22,105 nt of DNA from Kineosphaera sp039812485 (GCA_039812485.1 JBDIAP010000048.1:1-22105), one strand, 5' to 3'; shown: positions 1 to 8,582, numbered from the stretch's first letter. Notes: generated by a model not told the origin, from the sequence alone. Program-made: numbers and translations.

Positions 1-1
1 C

Positions 2-556
2 GGCGTGCAGAAGTCGACCGTGGGGATCGTCGTGCCGACGGGCTACTCCTTCAACCTCGACGGCACCGCGATCTACCTGACGATGTCGGCGATCTTCATC
101 GCCGACGCGATGAACATGCCGATGTCGCTCGGTGAGCAGGTCGGCCTGCTCGTCTTCATGATCATCGCCAGCAAGGGCGCGGCGGGTGTGTCCGGCGCGG
201 GCCTGGCCACGCTCGCGGGCGGCCTGCAGGCGCACGCCCCTGCGCTGCTCGACGGCGTCGGCGTCATCGTCGGCATCGACCGCTTCATGTCCGAGGCGCG
301 CGCGGTGACGAACTTCTCCGGCAACGCCGTCGCGACGATCCTCGTCGGCCGTTGGACCGGCACCGTCGACCTCGGCCGGGTGCACCAGGTGCTCGACGGC
401 GCCGACCCGTTCGACTACTCGACGATGAGCGACGACCACTCCGGCGGCGGCGACCCCGGCATCGAGGTCGGTCAGCCGCCGGCCCCGGTCAACCCCGCGG
501 ACAGGCTCCAGCCGACGCCTCAGGTCGACCTGCAGGACTACATCGAGCGGCGCTGA
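2..556 (+). CDS. dctA: C4-dicarboxylate transporter DctA, 3' part only
   Basis: This is the C-terminal part of a dicarboxylate/amino acid:cation symporter (DAACS/SLC1 family), an inner-membrane carrier that imports succinate, fumarate or malate with cations. The gene begins left of the window. The visible 184 residues carry the family's most conserved blocks: PTGYSFNLDGTAIYLT (the unwound-helix region), SKGAAGVSGAG (hairpin 2 region), and GIDRFMSEARAVTNFSGN with the Asp/Arg/Asn residues that contact substrate and cation in this family. A hydrophilic tail of about 55 residues ends in DYIERR. The FNLDGTAIYLT and RFMSEARA motifs match the dicarboxylate branch better than the glutamate branch, but substrate cannot be proven from a fragment. 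A strong hairpin follows 15 bp after the stop. Confidence 0.93.
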   Translation, partial: GVQKSTVGIVVPTGYSFNLDGTAIYLTMSAIFIADAMNMPMSLGEQVGLLVFMIIASKGAAGVSGAGLATLAGGLQAHAPALLDGVGVIVGIDRFMSEARAVTNFSGNAVATILVGRWTGTVDLGRVHQVLDGADPFDYSTMSDDHSGGGDPGIEVGQPPAPVNPADRLQPTPQVDLQDYIERR

Positions 557-571
557 TCGCCGTCGCCGTGT

Positions 572-609
572 CGAAGGGCGCTGCCGTCTCGTGACGGCGG
601 TGCCCTTCG
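572..609. terminator. Hairpin terminator between dctA and prepilin peptidase
   Basis: The arms 572-588 and 593-609 pair over 17 bp, counting two G-U wobbles, around a 4-base loop (589-592). It lies just after the dctA stop, at the convergent junction with the minus-strand gene ending at 690. There is no clear T-run, which is usual in high-GC actinobacteria. It may serve both strands. Confidence 0.75.
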
Positions 610-689
610 GCGTGTGCCGGCACCGCATCGCAGACCCAGTCGCTGAGCTTCCGGCTCGCCGTCGCGATCCCGACGACCGCGACCGCGCA

Positions 690-1397
690 TCAGCCGAGCG
701 GCAGGCACAGCGCGGCCCAGGCCCCCAGCGCCATGGCGGGGCCGTGCGGCAGGGTGTGGCGCGGCCCGGCGCGGCGGGCGATCAGCGCCGCCGCGCCTGC
801 CAGGCCGCCGAGCAGCAGGCCGAGATAGAGCCCCGCCGCGAGCCGCGACCACCCGGCGTAGGCGAGCCACGGCCCGAGGCACGCGGCGAGCTTGACGTCG
901 CCGAGACCCAGGCCGGGGGCCGCGCGGCGGCGGCCCACGACATACAACCCCCCGTAGAGAGCCCCACCGGCCACCGTGCCCGCGACCACCCGCACGGCGG
1001 CGGCCGGGTCGCGGGCGCCGACGGCACAGATCAGCAGCACCAGCGGCCCGACCCACAGCCCGGGCACGGTCATGGCGTTGGGCAGGCGGCGCACGTCGAG
1101 GTCGACGCCCACGAGCCACACCAGCGCCGCGGACGCCCCCAGGTAGGCGACGAGCGCACCCGCGGGCGCGGCGGCAGGCACAGCCGTGACGGTGAGCGAG
1201 GCCCACGCGAGCGCGAGCACCGGCGGCAGCCAGCTCGGATCGCGCGGCGCCCGAGCGCTCTCCTCGCCGCGCCGGTGGGCTCCCGCGAGCAGCCGCCGGC
1301 GCACCCACGCGCCGACGGCCAGGCCGCCGAGGGCGAGCAGCGCGGGAGCGGCGCGCACACGCAGCGGGAGGTCCGTCAGGTCCATCAGGTCGGTCAC
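690..1397 (-). CDS. Short A24-family prepilin peptidase
   Basis: This is a membrane aspartic peptidase of the type IV prepilin/TadV type, which cleaves the leader of pilin-like precursors at the cytoplasmic face. The two family motifs are present: VGVDLDVRRLPN (catalytic Asp about residue 99) and GLGLGDVKLAA (catalytic Asp about residue 167, the GD-V-K signature). There are about six hydrophobic segments. At 235 residues it lacks the N-terminal methylase domain of Gram-negative PilD, as actinobacterial members usually do. The GTG at 1397 was chosen because protein-like sequence begins there; an ATG at 1385 is also possible. The frame stays open upstream to 1805, but that part is Pro/Ser/Arg-rich and covers a DNA tandem repeat, so I leave it out. 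No pilin or Tad genes are visible nearby. Confidence 0.82.
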   Translation of the reverse strand: MTDLMDLTDLPLRVRAAPALLALGGLAVGAWVRRRLLAGAHRRGEESARAPRDPSWLPPVLALAWASLTVTAVPAAAPAGALVAYLGASAALVWLVGVDLDVRRLPNAMTVPGLWVGPLVLLICAVGARDPAAAVRVVAGTVAGGALYGGLYVVGRRRAAPGLGLGDVKLAACLGPWLAYAGWSRLAAGLYLGLLLGGLAGAAALIARRAGPRHTLPHGPAMALGAWAALCLPLG

Positions 1398-1521
1398 CCC
1401 ACGACCCTGCCCCGCGCCCCGGCGACCGCGCCGGCGACGGGCGCCGCGGCTGTGGAGAAGGACGCGCGGCCCGCGGCCCTGTGGATCGAGCGGGGCCCAG
1501 GGACGGGGCGTCGGCGCGGGG

Positions 1522-1641
1522 TGCGGTGCCGACTTCGGCGTCGACTGCGGTGCCGACTGCGGTGCCGACTTCGGCGTCGACTGCGGTGCCGACTGCGGTG
1601 CCGGCTGCGGCGCCCACTGCGGCGTCGACAGCGGCGTCGGT
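1522..1641. repeat. 12-bp tandem repeat array
   Basis: About ten consecutive 12-bp units alternate between TGCGGTGCCGAC and TTCGGCGTCGAC. They form a higher-order 36-bp period over the first six units and decay toward the right end (units at 1606, 1618 and 1630 carry substitutions). Because 12 is a multiple of three, no frame is interrupted. The minus strand reads as SAPQ/STPK repeats and the plus strand as AVPT/SAST repeats. Confidence 0.9.
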
Positions 1642-1686
1642 CGTGTCGTCGACCACGATCGAGCGCCCAGATCCTCGCGCCTGCCC

Positions 1687-1718
1687 CCGGCGCGCCCGCT
1701 TGGGCGCGGGCGCGCCGG
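1687..1718. promoter_or_regulatory. GC hairpin upstream of DUF6350
   Basis: A perfect 13-bp inverted repeat (1687-1699 with 1706-1718) encloses a 6-base loop. It ends about 10 bp before the possible -10 (TAGGCA, 1729-1734) and so covers the expected -35 region. It could be an operator, or a transcription barrier toward the divergent gene; function unknown. Confidence 0.6.
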
Positions 1719-1738
1719 AGCGCGACGATAGGCACGCC

Positions 1739-3046
1739 ATGCGAATGCCCGTCCTGCCCACACGCCCCTCCCGCCCCGAGCCCGCCGCCTCCCGCCGGCC
1801 GCCACCCCCGCCGGGCGCGCTCGATGACGCCCCGGACTGGGCGCGGGTGCTCGCCTACGCGATCGGTGCGGCGCTGGCCTCGGCGAGCATCGTCGTCACG
1901 GCGGTCTTCGCGGCGTGGCTGGCCAGCGCCAGCTCGACGGTGCCGCCCGGGCAGGCGATCTCGCTGGGGCTGCTCGGCTGGCTCCTCGCCCACGGCGTGC
2001 CGCTGCACCTGGGGCGCGGCAGCGTCGGACTCGTGCCGTGGCTGCTCACGCTGCTGCCGCTGCTCACGCTGCGCTGGTCGGCGCAGCGGCTCCTCGCCCC
2101 CGCGGCGCAGCGCCGCCCGCGGGCGCGTCCGCAGGGACTCGTGCGCGGCGACGTCGCCGTGCTCGGCGCGGGTTTCATCGGTGTCTACGCGCTCGTCGCC
2201 TTCCTCGTCGCGACCCTCGCGCGGCTGCCCGGTGCCTCCGCATCACCTCTGGTCGCCGCGTTCGGTGCCGCCGTGCTGGCCGCCCTCGGGCTGCTCTGGG
2301 CCTGCGTCGACGTCTTCGCCGGTCGGCTCGACAGCGTGTGCCCGCGACTCCTCGACACCTGGCACGACCGCGTACCGACCTGGCTGCGCCGCGCGCTGCG
2401 ACCGGCTGTGCGCGGCGTCGTGGCGATGCTCGTGCTCGGCGCGATCGGTGCGGCGGTGCTCCTGGGGTTCGGCCACGATCGCGTCGGCAGCCTCTACGCC
2501 GACCTGCGCCCCGGTTGGGTCGGCGGGGCCGTGCTGACCCTCGGGCAGCTGCTCTACCTGCCCACGGCGGCCGCGTGGGCGGTCTCGGTCGCGGCCGGTC
2601 CGGGCTTCGCCATCGGCAACGGGCCGGCCGTCAGCGTCCGCGCCGTCGAGGGGGGCGCGCTGCCGCTCGTGCCGGCCTTCGGGGCGCTGCCCGACCCGGG
2701 ACCGCTGCCCGAGTGGTTCGCGGTCGTGCTGGTCGTGCCCGTCGTCGTCGGCTGCTGCGTCGGCTGGATGGCCGTGCGCAGCGGCGCCCGGCTCTCGTCG
2801 TGGCGGCACCGGGCCGCGACGATCGCCGCGGCGTGCGGGCTCACCGGCGCGGGTATGACCCTCGTCTTCGCGCTGTGCTCCGGCGCGCTCGGCTCCGACC
2901 GGCTCGGGCACGTCGGTGTGTCTCCGCTGCTCGCCGGCTCGGCCTTGACCGGCGAGCTGCTGCTCGGGGGTCTGTTCGCGTTCGCCGTGAGCGCCGTGCG
3001 GGTGCGCCGGATCCCCTCGCGGCGACGCGGCCCACGTCGGGACTGA
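1739..3046 (+). CDS. DUF6350 family multi-pass membrane protein
   Basis: This 435-residue protein has about ten hydrophobic helices and matches DUF6350, an actinobacterial family sometimes labelled cell division protein PerM. The diagnostic block is GPGFAIGNGPAVSV, followed by a loop of the form LPLVPAFGALPDPGPLP. The N-terminal 40 residues are Pro/Arg-rich and cytosolic; the C-terminus is basic (RRIPSRRRGPRRD). The molecular function is not established. I chose the ATG at 1739 (a second ATG lies at 1745) because the frame before it is repeat-derived. There is no good Shine-Dalgarno sequence; TAGGCA at 1729-1734 may be a -10 box. In many actinobacteria this family lies just ahead of purN-purH, as here, except that a nucleoside hydrolase intervenes. 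Confidence 0.85.
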   Translation: MRMPVLPTRPSRPEPAASRRPPPPPGALDDAPDWARVLAYAIGAALASASIVVTAVFAAWLASASSTVPPGQAISLGLLGWLLAHGVPLHLGRGSVGLVPWLLTLLPLLTLRWSAQRLLAPAAQRRPRARPQGLVRGDVAVLGAGFIGVYALVAFLVATLARLPGASASPLVAAFGAAVLAALGLLWACVDVFAGRLDSVCPRLLDTWHDRVPTWLRRALRPAVRGVVAMLVLGAIGAAVLLGFGHDRVGSLYADLRPGWVGGAVLTLGQLLYLPTAAAWAVSVAAGPGFAIGNGPAVSVRAVEGGALPLVPAFGALPDPGPLPEWFAVVLVVPVVVGCCVGWMAVRSGARLSSWRHRAATIAAACGLTGAGMTLVFALCSGALGSDRLGHVGVSPLLAGSALTGELLLGGLFAFAVSAVRVRRIPSRRRGPRRD

Positions 3047-3071
3047 CGGTCCCCCCGACCAGGCGCACCGC

Positions 3072-3175
3072 GACCGCGAGGCCGGGCACCCGGCCGCCAG
3101 GCCGGGCACCACGCGACCGCGAGGCCGGGCACCCGACCGCCAGGCCGGGCACCACGCGACCGCGAGGCCGGGCGC
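3072..3175. repeat. 43-bp direct repeat, two full copies plus partial
   Basis: Copies start at 3072, 3115 and 3158 (period exactly 43). The first two differ at few positions and the third is cut off after about 18 bp. Each copy contains GGCCGGGCAC twice, so there is an internal half-period. The array fills the gap between the convergent DUF6350 and nucleoside hydrolase genes. There are no CRISPR-like unique spacers. Confidence 0.85.
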
Positions 3176-3194
3176 CGGCGGCACGACGCCGGCG
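3173..3194. terminator. Hairpin between convergent genes
   Basis: CGCCGGCG at 3173-3180 pairs with CGCCGGCG at 3187-3194 across a 6-base loop. It lies between the ends of DUF6350 (3046) and the nucleoside hydrolase (3226) and could terminate transcription on both strands. There is no T-tract. Confidence 0.5.
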
Positions 3195-3225
3195 GTGGTC
3201 AGCGCGAGCGTCCGCCGCACCTGGA

Positions 3226-4176
3226 TCAGGAGAGGCGGCGCACGGCGTCGGTGACGAGGTCCCAGAAGCGCTCGACGTCCAGCCCCAGACCCACCCGCGT
3301 CGGGCAGTCGGCGGGCTCGTCGCCGCGCAGGTCGGCGACCGTCATGCCGCTCGTGTGCTCGCCGTGCAGCTCGACGACGAGCGGGGCCCGGCGCGTGGCG
3401 ACGATGCTCGGATCGATGACGTAGGCGACCGCGCACGGGTCGTGCACCGGCGGCGCCTCGAAGCCCTGCACCTCGCGATAGGCCCGCCCGAAAGCGGCGA
3501 TGAGCTGCCCGACCAATCCCGCGGCGGGGGAGTCGAACTCGGCGATGCGCTCGGCGACCGCCCTCGTCGCCAGGGCCTCATGGGTGACGTCGAGGCCGAT
3601 CATGACGACCGGCCAGCCGGCGCCGAAGACGATCTGGGCGGCCTCGGGGTCGACGAGCACGTTGAACTCGGCCACCGGTGTCGCGTTGCCGACGTGCACG
3701 CCGCCGCCCATGAGCACGACCTCGCGCACCCGCTCGACGATCGCGGGCTCCTTGCGGGCGGCCAGGGCGAGGTTCGTCAGCGGCCCGGTCGCCACGATGC
3801 GCACCTCGCCGGGCGGGTGGGCCATGACGGTGTCGACGATGACGTCGACCGCGTGGCGGCGATCGAGCGCGATCGTCGGTGCCGGCAGGTCGACGCCGTC
3901 GAGTCCGGACTCGCCGTGGATGTGCGCGGCGACCTGCATGTCCCGCAGCAGCGGGCGGGTGCAGCCGGCGGCCACCGGCACGTCGGTCGCCCCGATGAGC
4001 GTGAGAATGCCCAGCGCGTTGCGGGTCACCTTCTCCAGGGTCTGATTGCCGCCGATCGTCGTCACGGCGAGCAGGTCGATGCGCGGGTCGGCGTGGGCGA
4101 GCAGGAGGGCGACCGCGTCGTCGTGACCGGGGTCGCAGTCGAGGATGATCTTGTGAGGGCTGGCAGTCTGCGACAT
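3226..4176 (-). CDS. Inosine-uridine preferring nucleoside hydrolase
   Basis: This cytosolic N-ribohydrolase splits nucleosides into a free base and ribose. The 316-residue length is normal for the family. The calcium/ribose-binding signature DCDPGHDDAVAL is at residues 13-24, LMGGG near 155-159, EFNVLVDPEAA at about 170-180, and the second metal-binding segment VHDPCAV with His245/Asp246. The ILDCDPGHDD motif and HGESGLDG loop resemble RihA/RihB-type enzymes, but base preference cannot be set from sequence. The ATG at 4176 has a TAGCGT -10 box six bases upstream on the minus strand, suggesting leaderless translation. It is divergent from purN with 91 bp between starts. Confidence 0.93.
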   Translation of the reverse strand: MSQTASPHKIILDCDPGHDDAVALLLAHADPRIDLLAVTTIGGNQTLEKVTRNALGILTLIGATDVPVAAGCTRPLLRDMQVAAHIHGESGLDGVDLPAPTIALDRRHAVDVIVDTVMAHPPGEVRIVATGPLTNLALAARKEPAIVERVREVVLMGGGVHVGNATPVAEFNVLVDPEAAQIVFGAGWPVVMIGLDVTHEALATRAVAERIAEFDSPAAGLVGQLIAAFGRAYREVQGFEAPPVHDPCAVAYVIDPSIVATRRAPLVVELHGEHTSGMTVADLRGDEPADCPTRVGLGLDVERFWDLVTDAVRRLS

Positions 4177-4182
4177 GGCCGG

Positions 4183-4188
4183 ACGCTA
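4183..4188 (-). promoter_or_regulatory. -10 box (TAGCGT) of the nucleoside hydrolase
   Basis: On the minus strand TAGCGT is followed by six bases and then the ATG at 4176. This fits an actinobacterial TANNNT -10 with transcription beginning at the start codon. No Shine-Dalgarno sequence is visible. Confidence 0.6.
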
Positions 4189-4254
4189 CCGCCTGCGACC
4201 CGCGGTGGTGGCCGTCAGCCCGGGCAACTCCGCGGGGCCGGTCGCGGCCTCGAC

Positions 4255-4260
4255 TAGGGT
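4255..4260 (+). promoter_or_regulatory. -10 box (TAGGGT) of purN
   Basis: TAGGGT ends seven bases before the GTG at 4268. The spacing fits a leaderless transcript starting at or next to the GTG. The -35 region is weak. Confidence 0.65.
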
Positions 4261-4267
4261 GGCCGAC

Positions 4268-4894
4268 GTGCAGCCCACCGCCGTCGTCGTCCTCGTCTCC
4301 GGGTCCGGCACCCTGCTCCAGGCCCTCATCGACGCGGCGGCCGACCCCTCCTACGGGGTGCGGATCGCCGCGGTCGGCGCCGATCGCGACGACATCGAGG
4401 GGTTGCGTCGGGCGCAGCGCGCGGGCATCCCGACGTTCGTCGAGCCGGTGCGCGCGTATGCCGACCGCGACGCCTGGGACGCGGCCCTCGCCGCGCGCTT
4501 GCGCGCGCACGAGCCGCACTTCGTCGTGTCGGCGGGCTTCATGAAGATCCTCGGCCCGCGGGTGCTCGCCGAGCAGGTCGTCATCAACACGCACCCGGCG
4601 CTGCTGCCGAGTTTCCCCGGAGCGCACGGGGTGCGGGACGCGCTCGCCTACGGGGTGCGGGTCACGGGCACCACGTGTCACGTCGTCGACGCCGGCGTCG
4701 ACACCGGCCCGATCATCGACCAGCGGGCCGTCGCCGTCGCACCGGACGACGACGAGACCGGCCTGCACGAGCGCATCAAGGTCGCCGAGCGCGAGATGCT
4801 CGTCGACGTCGTGCACCGGATGGCCGCCGGGGGCCTGACCGTCGACGGCCGCCACGCGCGGCTGGGCCCTGCCGGCCCGACGGCCCAGGGCTGA
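4268..4894 (+). CDS. purN: Phosphoribosylglycinamide formyltransferase (GART 1)
   Basis: PurN transfers a formyl group from 10-formyl-tetrahydrofolate to GAR, the third step of de novo purine synthesis. The 208-residue protein has the phosphate-binding loop SGSGTLLQAL (11-20), the folate/catalytic block INTHPALLPSFPG with Asn107 and His109, and Asp145 in DAGVDTGPII, matching the E. coli catalytic Asn106/His108/Asp144. The Asn found in the E. coli loop (SGNGSNLQ) is Leu here; from memory the Mycobacterium protein has a similar loop. The GTG at 4268 was chosen over an upstream in-frame start at 4175 because the purN promoter box lies between them and the extra residues do not look like PurN. 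purH follows after a 280-bp repeat-filled gap. Confidence 0.96.
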   Translation: MQPTAVVVLVSGSGTLLQALIDAAADPSYGVRIAAVGADRDDIEGLRRAQRAGIPTFVEPVRAYADRDAWDAALAARLRAHEPHFVVSAGFMKILGPRVLAEQVVINTHPALLPSFPGAHGVRDALAYGVRVTGTTCHVVDAGVDTGPIIDQRAVAVAPDDDETGLHERIKVAEREMLVDVVHRMAAGGLTVDGRHARLGPAGPTAQG

Positions 4895-4952
4895 CATCCC
4901 AGCCGAGGGCGGCGTCCACGACACGGCTCCTCGGCCGCCAGGTCAGCCTTCG

Positions 4953-5078
4953 ACCGGGGGCGGCGACGACCCGGCCCGTGGCGAACCGGGGGCGGCGACG
5001 ACCCGACCCGCGCCGAACCGGGGCGGCGACCACCCGGCCCGCGCCGAACCGGAGGCGGCGACGATCCCGCCCGCGCGG
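4953..5078. repeat. 32-bp tandem repeat between purN and purH
   Basis: Four copies begin with ACCGG at 4953, 4985, 5017 and 5048 (periods 32, 32, 31). Each has the form ACCGGGGGCGGCGACGACCC followed by GRCCCGYGCCGA. A degenerate fifth copy may follow. The array takes up much of the 280-bp purN-purH gap. Confidence 0.88.
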
Positions 5079-5103
5079 AGGCGGGGCCGTGACCCGTGTG
5101 GCC

Positions 5104-5143
5104 CCGAAGCCCGGGACGACCCGAAGCCCGGGACGACCCGAAG
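5104..5143. repeat. 17-bp tandem repeat upstream of purH
   Basis: CCGAAGCCCGGGACGAC repeats with period 17 at 5104 and 5121, with a partial third copy at 5138. It ends about 20 bp before the purH -10 box, so it covers the upstream promoter region. Confidence 0.85.
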
Positions 5144-5162
5144 CCGGCCCGGCCGGCGTCGG

Positions 5163-5168
5163 TAGGGT
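5163..5168 (+). promoter_or_regulatory. -10 box (TAGGGT) of purH
   Basis: TAGGGT ends six bases before the GTG at 5175. It is the same hexamer as at purN and lies in the same position relative to the start. This suggests that purH has its own leaderless promoter rather than relying only on read-through from purN. Confidence 0.65.
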
Positions 5169-5174
5169 GCTGGC

Positions 5175-6806
<1,632 letters not shown>

Positions 6807-6825
6807 ACGGGCCGGCAGGCCCGCG

Positions 6826-6844
6826 CCCTCGAGCCCCGCGAGGG
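6826..6844. terminator. Hairpin between purH and a convergent gene
   Basis: CCCTCG (6826-6831) pairs with CGAGGG (6839-6844) around a 7-base loop. It lies 20 bp after the purH stop and abuts the stop of the minus-strand membrane protein, so it may serve both genes. The stem is short. Confidence 0.4.
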
Positions 6845-6845
6845 G

Positions 6846-7310
6846 TCAGAGGTGCGCGGGTCCGATCGGCCGACCCCGGTAGGAGGAGCCCGCCAGCAGA
6901 CCGATGGCGAGCAGTTCGCACGCCAGCGTCGGCAGGTAGAACAGCCCGACGCTCAGGCCGGTCAGCAGCACGAACCCGGCCAGCGCCACCGTCGCCAGGA
7001 CCGAGGCCCACAGGTGCGTGGCGCTCGTGGCGCGCTGCGCCGCGAGCAGCGGCAGCGCGCTGAGCAGCACCGGGATGAGCACGACGACGAGCGCGGCCAC
7101 CCCGTCGACCTGCCACAGCGACACCGAGTGGTTCGGCACCGAGTCGACGCCGGGACGCGGTGTGCCGGGGCCGCCCTGCTCCCACTCGCGCGTCATCAGC
7201 GGCGCGAAGAGCACCACTGCCGACACGAGCACCGCCAGCACGCACGCCGCGACCTGCGCCACGTGATGGCCCCTGAACCGGGATCTCGAAACCGCTGACC
7301 AGAACCGCAT
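6846..7310 (-). CDS. Small four-helix membrane protein, unknown function
   Basis: I do not recognise a family. The 154-residue product has predicted membrane helices at about 17-39, 70-90, 100-124 and 126-141. A polar, probably external loop at 40-69 contains GGPGTPRPG. There is a short basic N-terminus (MRFWSAVSRSRFRGHH) and a polar tail. The ATG at 7310 was selected for its strong Shine-Dalgarno sequence (AAGGAGG four bases upstream on the minus strand); the open frame extends to 7403 but is not membrane-like there. It lies 176 bp downstream of the nucleotidyltransferase on the same strand and is convergent with purH. Confidence 0.75.
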   Translation of the reverse strand: MRFWSAVSRSRFRGHHVAQVAACVLAVLVSAVVLFAPLMTREWEQGGPGTPRPGVDSVPNHSVSLWQVDGVAALVVVLIPVLLSALPLLAAQRATSATHLWASVLATVALAGFVLLTGLSVGLFYLPTLACELLAIGLLAGSSYRGRPIGPAHL

Positions 7311-7486
7311 GATGCCTCCTTCGCCCAGACCTGAAGTCTGCGCCGGGAACCCCGCCGGCGCGACAGTGCGTGCGCCGTCAGCGCGCGCGGAGTCCGCGCA
7401 CACGCACAGGGACGTCTCCTGACAACGACGAGCGCACCGACGACGGACGTGACGGTCGAGGCGCTCGTCGACAGCGGCACCCTCGT

Positions 7487-8338
7487 CTACGGGTTGTCGA
7501 CGGGGTTCGGCGCGCTGGACCAGGTGACGATCTCGCCCAAGGCCAGTCGTAGGCGATCCGCCGGCGTGTCGACGTCGTCACCGGCGCCGATGTCGGCGCA
7601 TTCGACGAGCGTGACGTCGCGAGCGCGGAGGTAGGCCCGCGCGCCGGCGTCACCGCGGGCGCCCTCGACGACGCCGGCCCAGTGGTCACGCCCGAGGAGC
7701 ACGGGATGCCCCGCCCGCCCCGCGTAGCACGCCCGGGCCAGCGCCGCGCGGACCTCGCGTTCGCCGCGACCGCGCACCACGTCGGCCAGCACCCGCGCCA
7801 CGACCGGCGCCCCGACCCCCGGCAGGTCCACGAGCGTCACGACGACGGCCGACAGCTGCTCGCCGGTCCGACCTGCGCCGGTGTCCTCCGCGCCGCCCTG
7901 ACCCGAGCCGCCCTGACCCGCGCCGTCCTGACCCGAGCCGCCCTGACCCGCGCCGCCCTGACCCGAGCCGCCCTGGTCGGTGCGGGTCCGATCCGAGCCG
8001 AGCCGATCCGAGCCGAGCCGATCCACGTCGCCCCGACCCCCGCCGCTCAGGGCGTCGAGGCCGGCCCGCAGGGAGGCGCCCATGCCCTCGGCCCAGTCGT
8101 CGGCCGTCGCGACCCGGGCCCACGGCGGGACCAGCGCGCGGGCCTCGTCCGCGGCGGCACCGAGCACGACCGTCACCTCGTCACAGCCGCCGTCGCGCAG
8201 CGCCGCGCAGGCCCGGGCCACCCACGCCGTCCCCTCCGCGTCCCGTAGCAGGGCCTTGGGCGCACCCATCCGCGTGCCGCCCCCGGCCGCGAGCACGAGC
8301 CCCGCCACGGCCCTTCGGGCGCGCCCACCACCGCTCAC
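7487..8338 (-). CDS. MocA/MobA-like nucleotidyltransferase with Gly/Ser/Gln-repeat insert
   Basis: This is a GT-A-fold nucleotidyltransferase of the molybdenum-cofactor cytidylyl/guanylyltransferase type (283 residues). The nucleotide-binding motif GLVLAAGGGTRMGAPKALL is at 13-31, the metal-binding segment TLVDLPGV at 168-175, GHPVLLGRDHW at 210-220, and the C-terminal DDVDTPADRL at 254-263. It is closest to MocA-like proteins that mature xanthine dehydrogenase-type enzymes, but no molybdoenzyme is in view. Residues of about 99-160 are an extra low-complexity stretch (RLGSD repeats, then GGSGQ/GGAGQ) between the N-terminal motif and the VDLP strand. The GTG at 8338 is supported by AGGAGG four bases upstream on the minus strand. 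It is divergent from the NCS2 permease. Confidence 0.85.
   Translation of the reverse strand: MSGGGRARRAVAGLVLAAGGGTRMGAPKALLRDAEGTAWVARACAALRDGGCDEVTVVLGAAADEARALVPPWARVATADDWAEGMGASLRAGLDALSGGGRGDVDRLGSDRLGSDRTRTDQGGSGQGGAGQGGSGQDGAGQGGSGQGGAEDTGAGRTGEQLSAVVVTLVDLPGVGAPVVARVLADVVRGRGEREVRAALARACYAGRAGHPVLLGRDHWAGVVEGARGDAGARAYLRARDVTLVECADIGAGDDVDTPADRLRLALGEIVTWSSAPNPVDNP
7888..8030. repeat. 15-bp in-frame repeats inside the nucleotidyltransferase
   Basis: About seven units related to GCCGCCCTGACCCGA fall at roughly 7888-7975. A second unit, GATCCGAGCCGAGCC, occurs about twice at 7989-8024. A period of 15 bp keeps the reading frame and encodes five-residue repeats (GGSGQ, GGAGQ, RLGSD). 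Confidence 0.85.
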
Positions 8339-8576
8339 GAGTCCTCCTGTCCGGGCTGCCGCACCTGAGCCCACGTCCGTCCCATCCTCCCGTGACACCC
8401 CGCGCGCCGGCACCCCGCCGCCACCCCGCCGCCACCCCGCCGCCGCCCGGACGCCGCTCGGACTCCTCGGCGCGACGACCCCCGTCCGGTCCCCGCGGCC
8501 CGACACCGCCGGGGCGAGGGGTCGCGACCGGCATCGGCCCGGGGCGGGGCGCGCTCGCGACGCCGCGACCGCGGTC

Positions 8577-8582
8577 TACGCT
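8577..8582 (+). promoter_or_regulatory. Candidate -10 box (TACGCT) of the permease
   Basis: TACGCT fits TANNNT and would give a leader of about 95 bases before the GTG at 8685. No clear -35 is visible, so this is tentative. Confidence 0.4.

Larger units (their letters stand above)
1398..1738. other. Intergenic region between divergent genes
   Basis: This 341-bp gap separates the starts of the prepilin peptidase (minus) and DUF6350 (plus). It contains a 12-bp tandem array (1522-1641), a perfect GC hairpin (1687-1718) and a possible -10 at 1729. Open frames cross it on both strands, giving Ala/Pro/Ser/Thr-rich translations typical of simple repeats; I do not call a gene. Confidence 0.6.

Noticed and set aside
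3072..3175. CRISPR array from the 43-bp repeats
   Set aside because: The copies are contiguous with no unique spacers, and no cas gene is nearby.
1915..4257. Open frame of about 780 codons crossing DUF6350 and the nucleoside hydrolase
   Set aside because: The Arg/Ala-rich translation has no family motif and overlaps two recognised genes in other frames.
4895..5174. A short protein gene between purN and purH
   Set aside because: Open frames there are only translations of the tandem repeats and have no ribosome binding site.
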